From Omphiscola glabra (taxonomy: Eukaryota; Mollusca; Gastropoda; Lymnaeidae): a stretch of 64,000 bases of DNA. Under the pieces are notes generated by a model. It was not told where the DNA came from and searched no databases. It worked only from the letters and a program-made list of their open reading frames with translations. This document shows, in pieces, positions 10,496 through 21,894 of this stretch; positions within the stretch are counted from its first letter, which is position 1, and each line of letters opens with the position of its first letter. The DNA lies in contig OZ024810.1 in the NCBI GenBank assembly GCA_964017045.1, positions 13,255,342 to 13,319,341 of the forward strand. The letters run 5' to 3'. Made by a program: the position numbers and the translations under genes.

Positions 10496-11338
10496 TTAAA
10501 CCTCACTCTCCCCTCCACTTGCCACAGACTTGTCTTTCAGCAAATGTTTTATAACATTCATCAAATAACTTATCTTCTCCCACATTGACATTATTATTTT
10601 CTGGGAGCCGACCGTTTCACGTTCAATGATGCTCAGTTTGTCGTTGATTTCGGTAAATCTTTGTTCAGCGGTTGATAATTTTTCACCGAATTTTTCAAGA
10701 TCCTGCGATGAACAACCCAGAGAAGTATCGCGCACGTCATGGCTTTCACATTGCACGTCTATAATCTCCAGCAATTTATAAAACTCCTCTACGTAGGTAA
10801 CCAATAAAACTCGTTCGGTAAATATGCTCCACCTTAGAGTGACCGAACCGTCCAACGCTATCAGGCCGGAGCCTTCTATTTTAGCCAAATCAATAGCGAT
10901 CCAGTCGTTCGGGTGAGACTTGAATCCCTGACGAGGTCTGTTGAAAACGCAAGAGGCCTCTCCGAGCAGTAAAGCTTTCTGTCTGTTCCTGGGATCCCTG
11001 CCGTCATAGGCTTCAACCTTCCACGTGACTTTCACCGGCCACAGAGTGGCAGCGGACACATCGATCTCGGAGTCGTTTAGGGTTTCTGTTTCCAAGTAGA
11101 TGTAGAGCTTTTGATCTTGATAGAACTTAAGTCGCCCGGTGCAAATATAGCAGTCATCTACTTCAATTTCCGGCGTGGTTTCTTCGTAGAACTGTAGAAA
11201 TCTTTGTCTGAACTTTGGTATTTTATGAATATAAAATGAAATCTCTGTTCCATTGTTGAACGATGCTTTTTCGTTTGACTTAGTTAATTGCAGAAGTAAG
11301 TTGACACTGCTTCTGAGGTCTAAGTCTGACTCAGCCAT
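10496..11338 (-). CDS. MATH/TRAF-like domain protein with C-terminal coiled coil
   Basis: The frame encodes 280 residues without interruption. Residues about 33-175 have the beta-rich pattern of a MATH (TRAF-C) domain: LYIYLETE, then LWPVKVTWKVEAYDG with the typical WP-K-T, then ASCVFNRPRQGF (the NR/RP...GF block) and a closing strand GLIALDGSVTLRWSIF. Residues about 205-268 form heptads (DLEKFGEKLSTAEQRFTEI and onward) and are probably a coiled coil, the oligomerising partner of MATH domains in TRAF proteins, here placed after instead of before it. There is no RING, zinc finger or BTB domain and no signal peptide, so it is probably cytoplasmic. I keep the ATG at 11336-11338, though an upstream untranslated exon is possible. 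It is related in layout to the larger protein at 17678. Similarity to MATH is by pattern only; substrate and role are unknown. Confidence 0.75.
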   Translation of the reverse strand: MAESDLDLRSSVNLLLQLTKSNEKASFNNGTEISFYIHKIPKFRQRFLQFYEETTPEIEVDDCYICTGRLKFYQDQKLYIYLETETLNDSEIDVSAATLWPVKVTWKVEAYDGRDPRNRQKALLLGEASCVFNRPRQGFKSHPNDWIAIDLAKIEGSGLIALDGSVTLRWSIFTERVLLVTYVEEFYKLLEIIDVQCESHDVRDTSLGCSSQDLEKFGEKLSTAEQRFTEINDKLSIIERETVGSQKIIMSMWEKISYLMNVIKHLLKDKSVASGGESEV

Positions 11339-11339
11339 A

Positions 11340-12600
11340 TATAACAGGTCTTGTCAAGTATTATAACTAATAATTTTATGGTGATGAAGTTCTTGAATTT
11401 TCTTCAATCTAAAGTTGATCCTTGAAATTAGAAAACAATAAAGTTAGTTGTTTATATTTTGTATCTGCATAAATTTGATTTACTAAATATCAAGATAAGA
11501 TATTATGATTTAATTATTTTAAGAAATTTTTATTCAGAAGGATAGTTCCATTAACAGTACTATTCACAAACTTTTAAATCAAATAAAAACCAAAGCATTT
11601 AATCAAATTCTATTATCCAAACAGCCATCACTGTTCAATAGGTTCATAAAATGCCATATATTTTTGCACACTTAATTACAAGAACAAGGTTTAAGATAAC
11701 TAACATTGTGATTGTTTCCTCTAGCGAAGCGTTCCCACAACATTTGTAGAAAATAAATATTGGGGAAAAGTTACTTTTTGAAACTCGTTTGTAAACAAAT
11801 TAAAAAAAAAAATAAAAACGATACTATCCTTATCATTCACGTTCTTTACGTTTTACTATTTGTTATGATATACGCGTAGGCTTAATTTTTTTAATCAACG
11901 CCCCTTGCCTCGATGTGGAAGTCACCGAGTACATGTGCGGTGCCACGACCTACCCAACCACTCCCTTGATTGGGAAAAGGTTGTGTGCGTTCGAATGGGT
12001 TCTATTTGTTCTAAAGAATGACATACGGTGACGCAATTTCTAGAATTTATTTACTAGATCAGTCTTATTTAATCCTTATATATAGGCCGGTCGGTTTCTA
12101 AGAGCGAGAGTGAGCGTTTAGCTTTATTTCATTACACAAACGAGAATTTATATAATTCTTCGTCTGTATAAATTAATATTTTTTATTTTTAATGAGTGTA
12201 TCTTATAATCACTTACTGTACATTACTATATTCGAATTAGTATTTTTATTGACAATTTATAGTAAAATTAAATATAATTTTGTTTTTTGTATATCTATCT
12301 TTGGTAGCGTTTTCTTTGCACATTGCTTTGTTCAGTCCTTTGGTACGTATTGTTCATTCTACGAGCCTAATGTTCAAACATATAAATCTTCCAACCCATA
12401 ATGGTACGAAACACTATTGTACTACTTGTACCACCTGTACATCTTGAACTACTTCTAAGCATCAAAAGAGAAGCCTCGGAGGCTACGGCTATTTGCCAGA
12501 TTACACATACACATCTGAAACCTCTCAAGGCTAAACCAATTTAATCAACAATGTTTAGCGTTGAAAGATCATTTCTAAACTGAGAACCCAAAGTAATGTT
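11340..12600. other. Intergenic, nothing recognised
   Basis: AT-rich sequence between divergent or unrelated units. It probably contains the promoter of the minus-strand MATH gene just above 11338, but no core element could be assigned. A hydrophobic frame at 12192-12401 is an AT-rich composition effect. Confidence 0.4.
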
Positions 12601-12613
12601 TCTTCGGAAAATG

Positions 12614-12640
12614 GGGGGGGGGGGGGGGAGGGGGGAACAA
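12614..12640 (+). repeat. Poly-G run
   Basis: About 20 nearly uninterrupted G. It is one of many G or C homopolymers in the window. Confidence 0.9.
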
Positions 12641-12971
12641 TATAAAGACTAAATCGCACACATTACAGATGGAAGAAGAACCTGAAGCCATGTGACCAAA
12701 GGGGAAAGCACTAGTGTAAAATACGTTTGGTCTCCTATAACGTCCAAAACTCCGTGCAGATATTTGTATCAATTATTCTAAAAATGTGTAGATTGCATAA
12801 CCTTGAATGTGATCTTAAGATATATGTATGTATAAATGACAGTGCACACTAAGTATTACTGTTTAATTTAAAATTATATGTTTTAGAATAAACTTTAATA
12901 GAAATACGAAAACGCACAAAAACATTAAGAGTAAAAAGAAAAGAGAATACAACAAAACTTGTTTTCTAGGG

Positions 12972-13084
12972 CAGCCCCCCACACCCCCCCACACACACAC
13001 CCCACACACACACCCACACCAACACCCCCACACACACCCCCACACACCCACCCACACACACACACCCCACCCCCCACCCCCCAT
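12972..13084 (+). repeat. C/CA-rich simple repeat
   Basis: Alternating (CA)n and C-runs over about 110 bp. The minus-strand frame rich in Gly, Val, Trp and Cys across it is spurious. Confidence 0.95.
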
Positions 13085-13209
13085 CTTTTTACTGAATTTT
13101 CAGGTTTTATGTAAATTGCTATATACAGTGGCGCTTCCAGTAATTAACAAATCAAAATTCCGGCCAAGTTTTGGTTCCCCCCCCCCCCGGCCCGTCGCCG
13201 AAAGGACAA

Positions 13210-14150
13210 CCCTGCTGTATGATACAAATTATAGTTAAATTCCTGTAAATTAAGAATATTTCATCAACACAAAATGCATGTTTTTTTGTTTGTTTTTTGT
13301 TTTCTGATGTTTTTTTTAGGGAAGAAGTGTGACTAGATTTATTATGGCTAGCTGATTATTTTTATTTAATTTTAAACACGCCTTTAAACGAACAAACAAT
13401 TTGAAGAAAAAATACTGTTGTAAAACTGAAACAGAAATTGTATGATCCATCTCACCTTCTTCTATCAAAGAATTTAGGTAAGATCAGCTCGATCAAGTCG
13501 AATTCTGTGTCTTAAAAATTAGAACAAAATGATTGATCGATCCTATTGTTCGCGAATCTGTACGAATTTACTCAATCTAAATGATCGCTAATTAAGTCAT
13601 TGTTGTCACCAAATGAGTTTTTTGGCAGGCTGAGTTCTACTCTAATGAAATAGTTTAGACATCTCGTATTTGAATTATTATAATTGTAAAATGTTGATGG
13701 GTCAAAAATATGTACCGGTATTTCTTTATGTGTTGAAAATGAATATGTGCAACTTAATTTAAAGACATTTCCATTCTTTGGATTAATGACGGATCTTATC
13801 TAATTGTATATATATATATATATATGTATAAGTTGTGGCCCAAAAAAGTGATAGCCTATCTTACAACGTAATACAACAACAAATGTTAATGTTAACTGTA
13901 TACAATAACTGATTTACTTATGTACCTATATAACATTATCATGACAACTGTCGGTGGTCATAAAGGACAAAATATTATATACCTTTAATTACATTAAAAA
14001 TCATTGTTCTCACCGTTTTTTGTTGAGCACCCTAGATATATCTTGCTTTAAATTTTGATAATTAAAAGAGTTATATGGAATTAGTTTCATGACAGATTTA
14101 CACATAGCTTATGACATATTTAATGTGAAATATTATTTTTCTAATAATAA
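13210..14150. other. Spacer, nothing recognised
   Basis: AT-rich sequence with a short (TA)n at about 13809-13826 and no supported gene. Confidence 0.4.
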
Positions 14151-14156
14151 TAAATC

Positions 14157-14225
14157 TGGGAACGGTTCCTGGTATAACGGAAAACCGACCAACGGTCCGC
14201 CAAACTAAAAGTTTGGGAAGCACTG
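14157..14225 (-). mobile_element. Terminal fragment of a second hAT-type element
   Basis: On the minus strand the sequence starts cagtgcttcccaaactttta, a characteristic hAT terminus. The second terminus was not found, so it is a truncated or rearranged copy. Confidence 0.5.
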
Positions 14226-17200
14226 CTGCGCCAGGGTCTACTTAACTAGAAGCTATGTGTGTGACAGTGTGCCATTAGTATCGGTAACTTTCATTATCTA
14301 CTTTATGAAAGCCAGACACTTACTTTAATTTAGTTATTGAGAAACGTGTGTCACTATGTCATTGATATCTTAATAGTTGTTGTTACAGCTCACTCTCTCT
14401 CTCTCTTTCTCCAATCCTTTGTTTTCGTTTTTACACTGAAGTGTGCATCAATCTTTATTTAAGATAGCTACGTTACATTACAGCGGTGGATAATGCAGGA
14501 CGTGTTGCATTCCTTATCACTGTGTTGTGCCCGCCCTAAACGACACAGCACTGAGGCTCACAAACCCTTAAAAATAGGCACAGGATTTTCTTTTCAATGT
14601 ATGTGGGACGTAGCCATATGATTAGGGTAAGCTTTGGTTTGTTTTTTTTTAAATAATTTTTTTTATTCGGATAAAAACTCATATTACTAAAAAATTCAGG
14701 GTTATATTTTCATTTTAATGCTTTATATTCCTGTAAACAATATTTTCTACTTTTCAAAAACCGTTAAAATAATCTAGGTTAAAATGATATGACATGACCT
14801 ATATAATTATAAACCTTTTATTACTGTGTTAACTATCTTCTTGGAAAGTAACATTTTCCCCCGATTCAATATAAGGTTTATTAACACTATTTCACTATTT
14901 GCAATAGTGCACTATTTACATATTCTGTTATGTTATTGTACTTCACATTAAGGTCCATGGATGATAAGAAAACGTATACACACGCTTAAAAAAGTAATTG
15001 AGTGCGTCGCACATTATACATCACGGCAATCTTTCATTCAGCAGTGCTTTATCAGAGTGGCTCTCGGATTGTTTTCTTCAGCCTACCACCCCTCAAAAGA
15101 AAATAACGATTTTAACTTTAAAAAAAATAATTATAAAATCAATCCGTGCACCTCTCCATCTTACACTGTTATAAACTTTATCATAGTAGTAATTAGCACC
15201 CCACATCTCCCCCCCCCCCCTAATTTAATCAAATGTGAAAAATACATGTCAAAACTAATATAATTTTAAAATGAAAAATACTTTATATATTGATTTATAT
15301 GTAAAAAAGAAGTATTCATTAATAAACGTACAACAACCTTATAACGTAGTATAATTAGTAAACTGGAGATTGAGGCAGTGATGCGTTAAATTATAGTAAC
15401 CAACATACACTCTTCGAGAAACACAAATTAGGGTCGTTATAAATTTGACGTGAAATTACATTAACGTAAATACGCGTAAGAAATTTGGACTGTCCATAAA
15501 AAAATAAACAACAGAAATACATTTTTAAAAAAAAATGAAATCGTTAAAAAAACAATTATTTTGAAGCCCAACCAAAAAAACTCGTGTGAATTCTGCTTAC
15601 TTGTTTGAAACGTGAGGCACAATAACCAGGAAATGGTCAACAATGATCATAATGTCAAATAATTAAATAACATCATAAAATAGACTCCAGCATGATGTAT
15701 GCAGACACAAAAATAATAGAGATTTCTTAAAAATATGTAATTAATTTTTTTTAATTTTTTTTTTATTTTTTGTGTTTTAAATTCGTTAATGTAAAATAAA
15801 AATATATCCGTTCTAACTTAGGTAGTCCGTTTAAAAAAATATGCAAATTTTGAATGTATGGCTATCAAATGTTTTTAATTTATTTTTATTATTAATTCTT
15901 TTTTTTTTTTTTTGTGTGGTGTAGTTGCCCCCCCCCCCCCCCCCCCCCCATGAGAACCACGAATTTGAGAACCATGATTACGACCATGTCAGTCGTTTAA
16001 GCCCGTTACAGCTCATGGTGACGGTGAATGTGCGCATGCGCCACACCAACGGAGAGACGTGTGGCCCCTTTTGATTTCCGAGAACCTGTTGTTTTCTATA
16101 GCTTAATCATAAATGGTACGTACATGTTTGCTGTACATTTTACATTTTATTTCCTCACGTTACATTTATTTCATTCTCCTTTTAGCCTTGACTTTGGTTC
16201 GTATTCTACTGAAATCATTCATGTTTATAAACTTGCAAGTAGTTGTCTCTTGCCTAATATGATAATGGTCAGCCATTTTACACGATCAAATTGGCGTCAC
16301 ATATTTGTATGAACGCACTATTTCGTACGTGGATTTTTTTTTAAAAAATATTTTTTTTTGGAACAAAATTGAAAATTTGATCAAAAATTAATTTGAAAGT
16401 TGTGACAAGGCTTCATACTAAAATCGCATTAAATGTATGATTTAAAATTTGATCGTGTGATCTAAGCGTAATGGTAAATTATGTGAAGAAAAAAGGGGAT
16501 TGGGATCGTGACAGGGGTTTGGCGGTTGTGTAAAAGCTTTCCACAAATAGAGTGGAATGACGCACTCCGTAGACGGCATAAATAATTGATTTTGTTTGAG
16601 TCGTTTGAGGTCTTCTTTAACAAACTGACTTAGAGATTAGCCACAATTCTTAAACAAAATATTCGAATTGCGCCTGGTAAATAATAACTATTTTACATCG
16701 GGCTGATATGTAGTATTAAATGCCTATTAACCCAACAATACTTGAAATGCGTGTAAGCATGTTGCTGTTAATTTCGATGTTAAAATGCTTATAATAGTAA
16801 TGTCTTAACTATCTAGTGTATAACTTAAATCGCCCTTCTGACCAACAAGAAACACACTTTAATTTCAATGAATAATTTAAAAAACAACCAAAAAAAAAAA
16901 AAAACAACAAAACAGGAAAACAATATTTAAAGAAAATGGGAATATTCCCCCCCCCCCTTTTTTTTTTCTCTCTCTCTCTCTCTCTAACTTTCTCTCCTTT
17001 TTTCCCCAGAAATAAATGGATGCATTTTTTAAGACAATGAAAAAGCCAATTGAATTCCTAAGAAAAATGTATGACATTTGGTTGGGGTAATTATCGTCTA
17101 AATATATTTTAAATTTACTGTTGAATAGATAAATAGTTACAAAATTTAAACTTTTGAATAGCATAAGCATGACAAATTGTTAAAATTAACTTGTCACACA

Positions 17201-17670
17201 CAGAACGCTACTTTTACCTAAGATATGTAGATCTTCTCATTTGTTATGAATTGTGACTAATAATGAGAGCAATCTCTTTTACGCTTGGTTGCAAGATTTA
17301 AAATGTTGGTCGAGTAGCGTATGAACAGAAAGGTAATTTAGTTTACGTAAATTAAATAAGCCACATTTTAATTCGAACGCTAATCCAATTGTTGTTATAA
17401 ACAATGAGTCGCTTGTAATAAAGACATTTTGAAATGCATTACTTATACTATTTGTTTGGCTTATCTGGTGTAGATTTGAAAATAGAAATTAAAAGAAGAA
17501 GAAGAAACCTTTGCACGAATTTTATATAAAATATTACAAAACTGAAACTTTTCTTTATACATTCAATACAGATACAAATCTTCTAATTTACAACAAGACT
17601 GATGGACTAATTGACACTAAAGAATATACTTTTTCAAACAACACAAAAACAATAAAAACCTTTTTGGAGA
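14226..17670. other. Long intergenic stretch before the triple-MATH gene
   Basis: No gene could be supported over 3.4 kb. It contains short CT repeats (14393-14412 and 16970-16985), poly-C runs near 15211, 15930 and 16949 and many A/T runs. An untranslated first exon of the gene at 17678 may lie here but cannot be placed. Confidence 0.35.
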
Positions 17671-17677
17671 AAAGGAA

Positions 17678-20248
17678 ATGTCTGAACAAACGGTTTATGA
17701 CACTGCACGTGAACATCTCAAGCTTCTCTGTGAAGATCAGAAGGAAAAATGTGCCAAAATATTACTTAAAATTGATCTCACGGAGTGGGAGGCCCCATCA
17801 AGTCACGAATTATGCACTCCTATTCCAGAATTAGGTCAAGGCCATGGCTGCACGTTTCATGCGTGTGTTCGAAAAAAAGATGCAGAGACGTTATGCCTTC
17901 GTATAAAACTTGGCCAGTGCTTAAATCAGCAAGATACCAAGTGGCCGATGATAATAGAATGGACTGCAGCTATAAAAAGTATAAATACATTGAAATATAA
18001 AGACTATGAAACAATTGTTTCTAAATTTTTTTCACCAAATTCAGACGAATTCGATGATGATGCACTTTCCCAAGGTTTGGAAATTACGCTTAGTGAGATG
18101 AAAGGCGATGCTGACGAATGTTCAATGTTATTGAAATGGAATGTTAAAATATTGAGATCGAAGAGAGATATAGCACCGCCCAGGAGACAAATAGATGAAT
18201 TTCACGAAATGATTTTGAAACGTGAGCCTGGAATCGATCATGAGTGTGATAGCGGCTACACGTCTCGAACCCCATCGCAACGTGTAGAAAGAGGAATACG
18301 AATTCGGAGTCAAGATGATCAGCTGGAACCCGATACTGCATATGAATTGGATTTGAGTGAAGGGTTTTTATTTTTGAGAGAACTTGGTGGGTTTTCACCT
18401 GAGCTAAATGTAGCAGCAACTGAATCAGCTGAAATCAGTGAAACACGAGAAGAGAATGTGAGAGAAATTGGAAGAAAATTAACATTACTTGGTGATGACT
18501 TTTATAGCACTTTAAATTTAAATTTTAACACTGTTTTACTCGATTCAGATGAACACAAAGCTGAACCACTCGTCAGACCACTGGATCCACAGCCAAAAGC
18601 TCTCACATTTAATGAATACTCTGGCATCGAAGAACAATCAAACACAGATCTTTCTGTATCAGCTGGAGATAATATTATCAGCATTGACAACCGAGATGGC
18701 GTTGCCATTACAGGCGTCATGGGGGAAACCACTCAACTCAGCCACGTATGTGGTAAAGACTTTGGTAATGTTAAGATACACATGTTAATTAATATCGAGC
18801 TTTCAGAATTCGAACGCAAGCCGATGTATGAACATGTCGTACCGATTCCTCAATTCGGCCAAAATTGTAGTTGCACGCTTCAAACTTGTGTAAAAAAATC
18901 TGCTGGTGAAATGTATGCGTTCCGTTTACAATTACATTCATGTGAAAAACAATGCAACTTCAAATTGCCGAAAGCAGTAAGATGGAAGATAGGGATCCGA
19001 AATCGGAGAAGGGAAACAGTGGAATTGGCCAGAGCTTTTACTTCTTTTAAAAAGCCAACAGTGGAAAACTCAAATATTATTTATTCACAAGATTTACTAG
19101 CAAATTACGATGACATAAAAGATTTTATAACTGAAAAATGTATTTTGTTAATGTTGACAATTAATATACTGTCGTCCACTGGAGAGACGAGTCTTGAATA
19201 TCGTGATGACTTAAGAAGCAGACAGGATAGTTGTGATTTAATGAAAAAAGAGGATAAAGAAGAAGACTACAGACAAATGGACAAAAAACAAGTTGACAAC
19301 AAAAACGTTGTCTCAGAAGAGATTGCGCACCATCTGTTTAATTTAATCGAAGATAAGCGTGCAAACATTTTAACTAAAATTGATCTTTCTGAACTGGACG
19401 AAGCGCCACATTTTGAGAACTCATCCCCGATTCAAGAAATAGGCCAAGCGTCCGGCTGTCTACTTCAGGCATGCGCTAGAAAATCTAATAAGGAAACATT
19501 GTGTCTGCGAATCAAACTAAACCTTTGTGGAATTACAGAATCTTTACAGTGGCCATTGCTAGTCGAATGGCGCGTCACTGTCAAAGGTGAACGTGCCAGA
19601 AAAACAGAACACTTTGAAGCAATGCAGTCCATATTTGATAAACCCAAAATTGAAAGCACAGATTGGACGTCTTCGCGAGAATTGAAGATATCCATCAATG
19701 AGATAAAGAATTTTATATTTAATGATTCCATCTTAATACTTTGGAAAATAAAGCTGTTAAGATCAGGGCATGATGTAATATCACCAGAAGGAGATGGCGT
19801 TCTGCTCCGTGAATGTAAATTGAAAACTGCGCTAGATAACTGTTTTCGGTTTCTTCCGACTAGCAGAAAAAAACTGAAAGGCGCAGCCCAGGATCTAAAA
19901 CAGAGACCGTTACAATTTCAAATTTTGTCGGGGAAGTTAAAATCTTTTAAACGAAATATGGATGAAACTGACAGAAGAACTGTTCAGTTGTTAAGTGTTT
20001 CCCGAGAACAGAGCAGAACCCTGAATCAGCTGAAGATAGCAGTCGATGACTTTGTCGATAAACAATCTGATTTATCGAAGTGGAAGGGTCTACTCAAGGC
20101 AGCCGTGTCATTGATCTACTTCTTTAGCTGTCTCCGCTTGGATAACGGTTCCAGCTATCTGCACTCGTATTTCAATGCAACCAGCGTCAAACCCTCATAC
20201 GATTATTCTAAATCTTTTGAAGTATCAGTGCAAGAAGACGTCTGCTAG
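17678..20248 (+). CDS. Large protein with three MATH-like repeats, a BH3-like motif and coiled-coil tail
   Basis: An 856-residue open frame with no introns. Three homologous blocks, residues about 29-160, 366-498 and 562-695, each contain a [LI]-x-[ED]-[LI][GQ] and C-x-[FL]-x-x-C-[VA]-[RK]-K signature (GCTFHACVRK, SCTLQTCVKK, GCLLQACARK). Each then has LRIKL/LQLH plus Cys, a WP or LP strand ending in a Trp (MIIEW, AVRW, LLVEW), an F-x-K/SP turn and a closing strand (LLKWNVKIL, LMLTINIL, LILWKIKLL). This strand order resembles a diverged MATH/TRAF-C fold. The 161-365 linker is acidic and contains IGRKLTLLGDDF (264-275), which fits the BH3 consensus. Residues about 715-800 are charged and helical, probably coiled coil. 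A short hydrophobic stretch (GLLKAAVSLIYFFSCL) follows at 804-819. I chose the ATG at 17678 because the upstream frame is closed. Function is not known; TRAF-like adaptor use is inference. Confidence 0.85.
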   Translation: MSEQTVYDTAREHLKLLCEDQKEKCAKILLKIDLTEWEAPSSHELCTPIPELGQGHGCTFHACVRKKDAETLCLRIKLGQCLNQQDTKWPMIIEWTAAIKSINTLKYKDYETIVSKFFSPNSDEFDDDALSQGLEITLSEMKGDADECSMLLKWNVKILRSKRDIAPPRRQIDEFHEMILKREPGIDHECDSGYTSRTPSQRVERGIRIRSQDDQLEPDTAYELDLSEGFLFLRELGGFSPELNVAATESAEISETREENVREIGRKLTLLGDDFYSTLNLNFNTVLLDSDEHKAEPLVRPLDPQPKALTFNEYSGIEEQSNTDLSVSAGDNIISIDNRDGVAITGVMGETTQLSHVCGKDFGNVKIHMLINIELSEFERKPMYEHVVPIPQFGQNCSCTLQTCVKKSAGEMYAFRLQLHSCEKQCNFKLPKAVRWKIGIRNRRRETVELARAFTSFKKPTVENSNIIYSQDLLANYDDIKDFITEKCILLMLTINILSSTGETSLEYRDDLRSRQDSCDLMKKEDKEEDYRQMDKKQVDNKNVVSEEIAHHLFNLIEDKRANILTKIDLSELDEAPHFENSSPIQEIGQASGCLLQACARKSNKETLCLRIKLNLCGITESLQWPLLVEWRVTVKGERARKTEHFEAMQSIFDKPKIESTDWTSSRELKISINEIKNFIFNDSILILWKIKLLRSGHDVISPEGDGVLLRECKLKTALDNCFRFLPTSRKKLKGAAQDLKQRPLQFQILSGKLKSFKRNMDETDRRTVQLLSVSREQSRTLNQLKIAVDDFVDKQSDLSKWKGLLKAAVSLIYFFSCLRLDNGSSYLHSYFNATSVKPSYDYSKSFEVSVQEDVC

Positions 20249-20280
20249 AGAGGAATGGAAACACAAGGATTTTCCAAAAC

Positions 20281-21288
20281 GTAAGTATTTATTTACGTAA
20301 CTCATCTTAATAAATATAGTAATTTGTTTTGGTTAGACGGAGAGATATATGCGATATAATTTTAAATAAGTACCACTCGTTGAATTTTTAAAACATATTG
20401 CAAAGAAATATTAACTCGCTTAAATTTATAAGTATGAACTACTAATTGAAATACAAATGGAGAGAGATGCTGCAGAATTTCTTTTAAGTAACCAGAGATT
20501 TTTTTTTTTTCGAATCTCCCCTATTGTCTCAATAAACCTGCAAAAAGATTGCCCCGCCCTACTCGGCGCTAATCTGATACAAGTTAGCTCATTAAGTACC
20601 GCTTAGTAAGTTATTTACAAGTATGGTGCGCTGCTAGCTAACTCTTCCGCGACACACATGACGTGTTCAGCAGCCATATTTTTCATGATGAATCAATTTA
20701 ACTCTCTGAAATATAAATAACAGTGATGGGAAAAAACCTAAACATGAAACAAAAGAGAGAACTTGCTGTCGGCAAAAAGCCTTCGTCGATGGAAATCAAA
20801 AACAAAGAATAACGAATGTGTTTAATAAATCAAATAAAACAAAGCCTAGATGGTGTCCCAGAGCAGTGCAAGAGGCTGATCAGCCACAAATGATTCGAGT
20901 GCATTTTTATATAAAACAGCTGCATTTTCATTTAAATTATTGTTATATTTATGACCTTAAAACTACCTCTCAAAATAAAATAAAACGTTTAACCTTAAAA
21001 CTACCTCTCAAAATAAAATAAAACGTTTAACCTTAAAACTACCTCTCAAAATAAAATAAAATAAAAAAATAATACAGAAAATGAGTGTTAAATACGTTAT
21101 TGTTTTGGAAGGTCTTAGTAATAACTTGATCGCAAATGAATTATAAGCTGGCTAAATTAATGCCAGAAGCCCCGGAAAGATATCGCGAATTTTTTTTTCT
21201 TTTAAAATAATTGCTTAATTTCTATTTATCATGTCTTAAGTTTATAGTAATTGGTTTTTTTTTAAAATTTTCTTTTTTTTAAACTCAG
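20281..21288 (+). other. Possible intron in the 3' UTR of the triple-MATH gene
   Basis: A perfect donor (aaaac/gtaagt) follows the stop codon by 32 bases. The next strong acceptor is a T-rich tract ending aaactcag near 21288. A junction this close to the stop would normally escape nonsense-mediated decay. Alternatively the transcript ends at an aataaa at about 20309 and the intron is not used. Confidence 0.4.
20954..21067 (+). repeat. 38-bp minisatellite, 3 copies
   Basis: The unit accttaaaactacctctcaa plus aataaaataaaacgttta has starts at 20954, 20992 and 21030, giving an exact 38-bp period. The last copy decays into AAATA repeats. Confidence 0.95.
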
Positions 21289-21890
21289 AAAAAGAAACTC
21301 AAACAATGGTCGTGTACAAGGCAGTGGGCACTCTTGGCCATTTGGAAGAAGACACTTTAAATGTTTTAGTAGTTCGAACTTTGCGGACACGAATGACAGG
21401 ACAAGCAGAAGCAAGTTTCTGTGATCGGAATGCGTGTTTCATTTTCAAAGAGGCAGCAAACCCAGAAGCAAGAGATGACGCAAAAGGAACCATCCAGCAA
21501 CAAGAAAATGACCAATAATTTTAAAAAACGTCTTATTACACGAAAATTGCATAAACATATTTTTTTACTCACAATGCACGTGTAGTTCGTTATATTTAAG
21601 CGTTTCGCTATTTTAGTTTTCAAATGGATCGATTTTTCAAAGTACAAAATACACTTCAGTGTTCTCCACATGCATACCCACACTTCCACGTCCTCTCAAG
21701 TAGATCATGTGATGGTAGGAGATTTGAGGGTTCCCAAGCAATGGCTGTACTTCACCACTTAGGACTTACGATCTGTAACGCTGCTCATATACTATCTAGT
21801 GGTGTGCAAAATGAATGTGGATGTTCCTCTTGCTGTCCTCTCGGATTCTTCATTAAAGCTCAGGGGTTTAAAAACAAATACATATTTTTA
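21289..21890 (+). other. Possible 3' exon plus unassigned sequence
   Basis: After the acceptor near 21288, the sequence to about 21520 is less AT-rich and has a 70-codon frame without recognisable domain. It could be 3' UTR of the preceding gene or an unrelated small exon. From 21520 to 21890 nothing is recognised. Confidence 0.3.
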
Positions 21891-21894
21891 TTGT

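Noticed and set aside
12192..12401. Small membrane protein of 69 residues
   Set aside because: Hydrophobicity follows from T-rich sequence. No homologous copy, signal or splice support.
12863..13084. Gly/Val/Trp/Cys-rich minus-strand frame
   Set aside because: Encoded by a CA/C simple repeat.
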